A DNA stretch of 8,365 bases from an uncultured Muribaculaceae bacterium (lineage in GTDB: Bacteria > Bacteroidota > Bacteroidia > Bacteroidales > Muribaculaceae), in the NCBI GenBank assembly GCA_910579105.1, contig CAJTRT010000075.1, positions 1 to 8,365 of the forward strand. The letters are read 5' to 3'. Made by a program: the position numbers and the translations under genes. Position 1 is the stretch's first letter, and every line of letters begins with the position of its first letter. This document shows, one piece after another, positions 4,088 to 8,365 of the stretch. The notes below the pieces were generated by a model. The model made no database searches and was not told the origin of the DNA. It saw nothing but the letters and a program-made list of their open reading frames with translations.

Positions 4088-5767
4088 TTAATCAGAAACA
4101 AGCACGCGCAACGGCTGTGGCTGGGTAGGAGAGTAAATCACATAGGCCCCATACGGGAGAGATACCTCCATATTGTTCTCAACGACGGGGAGGAACATCA
4201 CAAGCCGCCCGGAGAGGTCGTAGATGCTCACATCGCGGTGCGGAGCGCCGCACACAAACCTTACACCGCCCGGCATAAAGGCCGTCCCGAGGGGATTGTC
4301 GGCGGCGACGTCATACAGTCCCGACATAAGGTTCACGGTAATCCAGTCCGTCGGCTCGGAATAATAGCCGAGGCGGCAGGAACGCACTCGGTAGCTTTCG
4401 ATAGAGCCGGGCTCGCAGTCGGTCACTTCGAGATAGTCGCTTTCGGCCACATGGTCCTCCTGCGACGACTGCCCGTTGTTCGTGTGGCTGCGGGTTACGA
4501 CGTAATAGTCCACCACGTCCTCCACTCCTCCGTATTCGGGCACCTCCCAGCGGGCGGTGTACGATGTCGAAGTGACATCCGTGGCCGGGAGGGCCGCGAA
4601 CGGATGCAGCTCCGGCACGGGAAGGCATTGTCCGTGCAGCGTCACGCCGCGTGAGCCTCCGTCGGTATAGTCATACACAAGCAGTGTCGCCGAGTGCTCG
4701 CCGACTTCGGTAGGCCGGTAGTTTATTTTCAACCAAGTCCCGTTATCCGTGTTGACGCGGTTATATGGAATAGACTTCGCCTCGGGAACGAACATATCAG
4801 GGTTGTCGCCAATCACGCGGATGCTGATATTCTGCGCGATTCCCTCGCCTCGGAATTGCAGCGACGCCTCTCCGGCGCTCCCGATGGCGACCTCGCCGAA
4901 GTCAAGCGCCATACCCTGCACCGGAGTGATCAGCACCGGGTCGGTCTCCGGTTTCTGCGAGGCGTATGGGTCGAACGGGAGCCCCTTCTTGTTGCCCCAG
5001 AGGTATTCGGCAAGTTCGGGATAGTCGATGAACGGATTGCGGTTGGCCTGGAAGCGGTAGACCTGTTCGTTGCGGTCAAGCTCCTTCTGGCTCACAGGAT
5101 CCTCGCGGTTCCATTCGAGGAGCATCTCCTGCGCCCTGGAATTAAGCGTGGGGTAATCGTTGTTGTTCACCATATAGGTGTACTTCCAGGTAAGGTTCTG
5201 ATAACAGCACACCATGTAGAAGTATGTGCGGGCGAAGTCACCCTTGTACTCGTCAGCCGGCTCGAACACCTGGGCGGCTCCGAAGCCGTAGCCGGTCTGC
5301 GCGTAACCCACCTTGGTCACGCCGTTGTTGAACGTAGAGGTCTGCACCAGGCCGAGCGGATAGTTCGACTTGGCCATGTTGGCATCCTTTTCCGACGGAT
5401 AGAGATGGTTAAGGTCGGTATATGCCGGGGTACTGGTCGAACCGCCCCACCAGCTTTTCGGGAAAGAATGTTCGCGGTTCAGGCCCCAGAATGTGTTGGT
5501 GTACAGGGGTATGTCGCTGTACATATCCCACCACTGGCCGTAGCGGTCGTCGCCTCGCGGATAAACGTCGGTCGAACGGAAATAATTCGGCAGGTCGCTG
5601 TAAGACGAAATCAGCGTGTGGTTGTACGTCAGCGTGTGGATCGCGTTCTTCAACGCGGCCTCTTTCTTGCCGGTAAGGGAAGTGTAATAACCCCGCGGGG
5701 GATCCGCGGCGACAGCTGTTGAAACGGCCAGAGCCGAAAACGCCAGTAATGTGATTCTTGATCTCAT
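4088..5767 (-). CDS. secreted endonuclease I family nuclease with C-terminal accessory domains
   Basis: This 559-residue protein has a signal peptide (1-21, MRSRITLLAF...AVAA) and an Endonuclease_1 (EndA/Vvn-like, PF04231) domain at about 30-262. The family motifs are clear: LNREHSFPKSWW (97-107, catalytic His100 with Glu99), DLNHLYPS (118-125), Asn130/Asn135 in the following segment, and YRFQANRNPFIDYPEL (237-252). These enzymes cleave DNA and RNA non-specifically with a metal-bound beta-beta-alpha fold. The C-terminal half is accessory. It has a beta domain at about 280-380 (LDFGEVAIGSAGE, similar to ASPM/SPD-2/Hydin-type repeats), an Fn3-like domain (385-480), and a last stretch (505-559, VSIYDLSGRLV, LPYGAYVI) like type IX secretion C-terminal domains. 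The protein is therefore probably exported and cell-associated, for DNA scavenging or biofilm DNA degradation. Family call firm; secretion route inferred. Confidence 0.94.
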   Translation of the reverse strand: MRSRITLLAFSALAVSTAVAADPPRGYYTSLTGKKEAALKNAIHTLTYNHTLISSYSDLPNYFRSTDVYPRGDDRYGQWWDMYSDIPLYTNTFWGLNREHSFPKSWWGGSTSTPAYTDLNHLYPSEKDANMAKSNYPLGLVQTSTFNNGVTKVGYAQTGYGFGAAQVFEPADEYKGDFARTYFYMVCCYQNLTWKYTYMVNNNDYPTLNSRAQEMLLEWNREDPVSQKELDRNEQVYRFQANRNPFIDYPELAEYLWGNKKGLPFDPYASQKPETDPVLITPVQGMALDFGEVAIGSAGEASLQFRGEGIAQNISIRVIGDNPDMFVPEAKSIPYNRVNTDNGTWLKINYRPTEVGEHSATLLVYDYTDGGSRGVTLHGQCLPVPELHPFAALPATDVTSTSYTARWEVPEYGGVEDVVDYYVVTRSHTNNGQSSQEDHVAESDYLEVTDCEPGSIESYRVRSCRLGYYSEPTDWITVNLMSGLYDVAADNPLGTAFMPGGVRFVCGAPHRDVSIYDLSGRLVMFLPVVENNMEVSLPYGAYVIYSPTQPQPLRVLVSD

Positions 5768-5779
5768 AAATAAACAGTA

Positions 5780-5818
5780 TTATCCAGACAGATAACCGGG
5801 ATTATCTAAACAGATAAC
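5780..5818 (-). promoter_or_regulatory. phased operator-like array TTATC/GATAA before the endonuclease gene
   Basis: Four half-sites alternate with constant 6-nt spacers: TTATC 5780-5784, GATAA 5791-5795, TTATC 5802-5806 and GATAA 5813-5817. They form two copies of the palindrome TTATC-N6-GATAA at a 22-nt period, which is two turns of the helix; ACAGATAAC is repeated exactly at 5788-5796 and 5810-5818. The array ends 13 nt before the start codon at 5767, where a bound dimer pair would overlap the promoter or transcript start. I could not identify a clear -7 element in this gap. Confidence 0.55.
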
Positions 5819-5828
5819 AACCAAACAC

Positions 5829-5839
5829 GGCAAATTGCC
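5829..5839. promoter_or_regulatory. small palindrome GGCAAATTGCC
   Basis: A perfect 11-nt palindrome (GGCAA-A-TTGCC) lies 20 nt after the stop of the GT9 gene and 12 nt beyond the TTATC/GATAA array. On the minus strand it is preceded by TTTT, not followed by it, so it is a poor terminator in that direction. It could be another protein-binding site. Confidence 0.3.
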
Positions 5840-5858
5840 AAAAGATCCCGCGAAATAT

Positions 5859-6929
5859 TCAGGATGGCAGGTGTCTTTCGACCCTCTCGACTATCACAGC
5901 CGGCGCGATCGCCCTCAGGCAGTGATAGTCGCCGCGGAAACACGGCTTGTTGCCGAACACGGAGCACGGCCGGCAGGTCATAGGAAGCTGCACGATGTCG
6001 GCCTCCTGCTGCCTCCACCCCTTGAAACCGCAATAGGGGTGCGTCGCTCCCCAGACGCTCACAACCGGGGTGGCCACAAGCGACGCCAGATGCATGTTAG
6101 CAGAATCCATCGACACCATCACGTCGAGATGGCTGACAAGCGACAGCTCGACCTTGAATCCGAGGCGCTTCCCGGCCAGCGATACCACTCCGGGATACTT
6201 CGTCGCCCAGGCCGACAGAACGGCGGCTTCCTTCTCTCCTCCCCCGAAAAGGAACAGCCTCGCGCCGCGCCGTCCCGAAAGCTCGGCCACGACCTGCTCC
6301 ATAAGCTCGGGAGGATAAATCTTACCCTCGTGCTTCGCGAAAGGAGCTATACCGATCCATGATTCGCCAGGCTGCTTCGGATCGGCCACTGCGGCGAAAT
6401 CAGCGGGATCCCCCTTGCCGTTGCCGAAAAGCCCGTCGAACGAGTTTTCAACCGGCAGCCCTATGCGGTGGAACGCCTGGCGGTAGCGGGCGCGCGACGA
6501 CAGAAGCGGCAGCAGCACCTTGTCGCGGCGGCGGGTCAGAGCGCGTTTCCCCTTGCGCCCCTTGTTGATCACCGCTACCGGGATACCGCGCAGGCGGCAC
6601 AGCATACCGAGAATCTTCGTGCGAAGCACGTCATGGAGGTCGATGAAAGCGTCGAAGCCGTATTCGCGCCGCAACTCGCCGAAAAGGCGCCGCAAGCCCC
6701 CGAGACCTTTGTAATCCTCCAGGTTCACGCCGACAACGGTGAGGTTATCCGGTGGATTCACAAACACAGAGGTCATCGACTTGCGCGTCACGAAAGTGAA
6801 GCGCACGCCGGGATAGCAGCGGCACGCGCTGTAAAGCACGGGCACCGTCATCGCCACGTCGCCAAGAGCCGAAAAGCGCGCCACAAGCACGCTTTTCAGT
6901 CCGCGGGGATTGTTGGTTCCGAATTTCAT
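5859..6929 (-). CDS. glycosyltransferase family 9 (heptosyltransferase-like) protein
   Basis: GT9 enzymes such as WaaC/WaaF transfer heptose from ADP-heptose to the lipopolysaccharide inner core at the cytoplasmic face of the inner membrane. The 356 residues form two Rossmann-like halves. The N-terminal half opens with VLVARFSALGDVAMTVPVL (14-32), the GT9 glycine-loop signature. The C-terminal half has WIGIAPFAKHEGKIYP (191-206), LFLFGGGEKE (225-234), the nucleotide-sugar loop MDSANMHLA (274-282) and VSVWGATHPYCGF (290-302). A four-Cys segment, CRPCSVFGNKPC (319-330) with Cys337, lies near the end and may bind metal or form disulfides. The ATG overlaps the stop of the upstream DUF4254 gene as ATGA, so translation is coupled. 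No signal peptide is present. Acceptor and donor are not shown by the sequence; no other LPS gene is visible. Confidence 0.94.
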   Translation of the reverse strand: MKFGTNNPRGLKSVLVARFSALGDVAMTVPVLYSACRCYPGVRFTFVTRKSMTSVFVNPPDNLTVVGVNLEDYKGLGGLRRLFGELRREYGFDAFIDLHDVLRTKILGMLCRLRGIPVAVINKGRKGKRALTRRRDKVLLPLLSSRARYRQAFHRIGLPVENSFDGLFGNGKGDPADFAAVADPKQPGESWIGIAPFAKHEGKIYPPELMEQVVAELSGRRGARLFLFGGGEKEAAVLSAWATKYPGVVSLAGKRLGFKVELSLVSHLDVMVSMDSANMHLASLVATPVVSVWGATHPYCGFKGWRQQEADIVQLPMTCRPCSVFGNKPCFRGDYHCLRAIAPAVIVERVERHLPS

Positions 6930-7531
6930 TTCTTGCCGTAGAGCACTGGGTTGGTGTCCGCGTCGTTGTACATCTTCATCTGGCGGTAGACCTTCATGTA
7001 CTTGCGGCCGGCCGCGATGTCGTCGAGCAGGGTGTCAATCGCCTGGGTGAGGTCGCGGCGCTGTTCAAGCAGCACCTCGAGCTTGGCGGCGCACCGCGCG
7101 CGGTGCTCGGGAGTGGCGTCGGGACGCTCTGCCTCCTGGCGCATATGGAAAATCTTCACCGCGAGAATCGACAGACGGTCGATGGCCCACGCGGGACTCT
7201 CGGTATTGATCGTGGCGTCGGGGAGGGTGGCGACATCCTTGTACTTGTCGCGAAAATATGTGTCGATCTCCTCAACAAGGTCAGTGCGGTCCTGGTTGGA
7301 CTTGTCGATCGTGCGTTTTAGCGCTACCGCGGCTGCCGGCTCTATCTGCGGGTCGCGGATGAGGTCCTCCATATGCCACTGGCACACATCGATCCAGTTC
7401 TTGCCGTAAAGCGTCGCCTCTATGCCGTCCCTGCCATAAGGGGCGGGAGACGGCGCGTCGATTGAATCCGTCAGATGGTAGTCGGCCGTGGCGCGGTCGA
7501 AAATCTCGTTGCAGTTCTGGGTAAAAGTCAT
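6926..7531 (-). CDS. DUF4254 family protein
   Basis: This 201-residue, mostly helical, cytoplasmic protein belongs to the Bacteroidetes family DUF4254. It has no signal peptide or membrane span. Recognisable stretches are LYGKNWIDVCQWHMEDLIRD (41-60), DKSNQDRTDLVEEID (76-90), INTESPAWAIDRLSILAVKI (108-127) and the tail AGRKYMKVYRQMKMYND (174-190). The charged, heptad-like helices suggest a bundle. The family has no established biochemical function that I know of. It is often found beside GT9 glycosyltransferases, as here, where the two genes overlap by 4 nt (ATGA). This fixed arrangement suggests work with the transferase in LPS core or glycan assembly, an inference only. I see no clear promoter in the 82 nt upstream, so it may be co-transcribed with the M16 gene. 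Confidence 0.88.
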   Translation of the reverse strand: MTFTQNCNEIFDRATADYHLTDSIDAPSPAPYGRDGIEATLYGKNWIDVCQWHMEDLIRDPQIEPAAAVALKRTIDKSNQDRTDLVEEIDTYFRDKYKDVATLPDATINTESPAWAIDRLSILAVKIFHMRQEAERPDATPEHRARCAAKLEVLLEQRRDLTQAIDTLLDDIAAGRKYMKVYRQMKMYNDADTNPVLYGKK

Positions 7532-7593
7532 GGCGGTATGTTTTAGGCGTTCGTTTTCTGATAATTATTGATTGGTGCTGTAAACTCTTGAAT

Positions 7594-7612
7594 GTATCGG
7601 CCGATACCGGCC
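7594..7612. other. GC-rich palindrome between the M16 peptidase and DUF4254 genes
   Basis: GTATCGGCCGATAC (7594-7607) is a perfect 14-nt palindrome. It overlaps an alternative hairpin on the minus strand, GGCCG-GTAT-CGGCC (7612-7599), that starts 1 nt after the M16 stop codon. No T-run follows, so it is at best a weak attenuator or an mRNA-end stabiliser, or an operator for DUF4254. Confidence 0.35.
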
Positions 7613-7613
7613 T

Positions 7614-8365
7614 TTATCCTTTCCCTGACCGGTAAACCAGGGCCATTGCCCGCGACGGGTCGAAGATTTCCACGGCGGTGTCGCGCACGCTGCCGGGAGT
7701 CAGCGGGAGATAGTTCTGCTCGAAGGAGGTGGCGGCATCCTCGCCGTGATACTCCGCGACCGCGAGAGCCTGAACCCGGTTCATAAGGCCGAGCATGTCA
7801 AACGTCCGCGAACTTTCCAGCCGGTTGAGGCAGCGTCGCAGCTCGTCGTCAGCCACGCCCCCCTCGATAAGCCGGACGATTTCCCGGTCAATGGCGGCTC
7901 GCGCCTCGGCCTCCGCCTCCGGGCCGTTGCCGAGCAGCCGGGCTGTCACGAGCATCAGGCCCGGATCCTCGGTTCCGGCTATGCAGCAGTCAACGTCGGC
8001 GAACAGCCTGCCTGGCGCGAGCAGCTTCCGGTAGAAACGCGAGGAACGGCCGTTGGAAAGCACATCGCTGACAAGGTCGGCGGCGAAATAGGCCGGGGAG
8101 CCGTAACCGGCCATCGGATACGCGATGGTGATACAGGTCTGCGGCACATCGCCCGACACCTCCTTGTGCCTGGGGCCGGACGGTAGAGGTTCCACCGGCA
8201 GATGACGGCGCGGAATATCCCGGCGCGGAATGTCGCCGAACCAGCGCTCGACCATCTTGCCGAACTCATCCGCCGGAATGTCGCACGACGCGGCGAGTAT
8301 GGCGTTGTTCGGAGCGTAGTGCGACGCGAACCAGGAGCGGACATCATCCTGCGACACCCCCTCTA
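7614..8365 (-). CDS. M16 family peptidase (insulinase-like), C-terminal part
   Basis: The frame is open to the right edge, so the gene is cut by the window; about 250 C-terminal residues are seen. Numbered from the GTG codon at 8357 (the frame continues upstream of it as E-G), the start SQDDVRSWFASHYAPNNAILAASCDI (2-27) is the conserved end of the first M16 half-domain. Next comes a linker with DIPRR repeated twice (46-55). The second half-domain (about 66-240) includes VSGDVPQTCITIAYPMAG, SDVLSNGRSSRFYRKLL and LIEGGVADDELRRCLNRLE, the usual substrate-contacting region. The catalytic HxxEH lies upstream, outside the window. The size fits an M16B enzyme of about 410 residues. Such zinc peptidases often act in pairs in the periplasm and degrade peptides. 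A signal peptide cannot be checked. Confidence 0.92.
   Translation of the reverse strand, partial: EGVSQDDVRSWFASHYAPNNAILAASCDIPADEFGKMVERWFGDIPRRDIPRRHLPVEPLPSGPRHKEVSGDVPQTCITIAYPMAGYGSPAYFAADLVSDVLSNGRSSRFYRKLLAPGRLFADVDCCIAGTEDPGLMLVTARLLGNGPEAEAEARAAIDREIVRLIEGGVADDELRRCLNRLESSRTFDMLGLMNRVQALAVAEYHGEDAATSFEQNYLPLTPGSVRDTAVEIFDPSRAMALVYRSGKG

Noticed and set aside
4694..5722. A 342-codon plus-strand frame opposite the endonuclease gene.
   Set aside because: The opposite strand carries all Endonuclease_1 motifs and a signal peptide; the frame arises from GC-rich codon positions.
8208..8237. A 15-nt tandem duplication coding DIPRR twice in the M16 gene.
   Set aside because: It lies in the variable linker between half-domains and keeps the frame; it looks like an ordinary small duplication.

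Overview
The window looks like chromosomal DNA from a GC-rich member of the Bacteroidales, probably Muribaculaceae or a close relative. The evidence is a surface-type lipoprotein with a BACON and fibronectin-III architecture, a DUF4254/GT9 gene pair, a Bacteroidetes promoter (TTG, 20 nt, TAnnTTTG) and start codons without strong Shine-Dalgarno sites. I see no rRNA, tRNA, CRISPR array, transposase or phage gene.

Layout. Positions 59-1106 (minus) hold a two-gene unit: a 77-residue single-span membrane protein, then a ThrE/YjjP-like half-transporter whose start overlaps or abuts it. A divergent intergenic region (1107-1438) carries promoters for both directions. Positions 1439-2068 (plus) encode a secreted NlpC/P60 cell-wall peptidase, ended by a hairpin that is also the left half of an inverted repeat pair (2134-2237). 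This pair resembles REP/BIME elements. Positions 2238-2749 hold no convincing gene but much RNA structure, above all a nested stem of 136 nt (2569-2704) just before a surface lipoprotein gene (2750-3832, plus). A terminator follows at 3858-3887.

From 3927 to the right edge all genes are on the minus strand. In transcription order they are the C-terminal part of an M16 peptidase (cut by the window edge), DUF4254, a GT9 heptosyltransferase-like enzyme joined to DUF4254 by an ATGA overlap, and a secreted endonuclease I with C-terminal accessory domains. A possible 21-codon ORF lies last. The endonuclease has its own 5' region with a regular array of TTATC/GATAA half-sites.

Most products act on or in the cell envelope: peptidoglycan cleavage, glycan transfer, a surface lipoprotein, a secreted nuclease and a peptidase. 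They do not form one obvious pathway. The strongest candidates for undescribed biology are the nested RNA before the lipoprotein gene, the GTAG-tagged inverted repeat pair and the phased operator array before the endonuclease gene.
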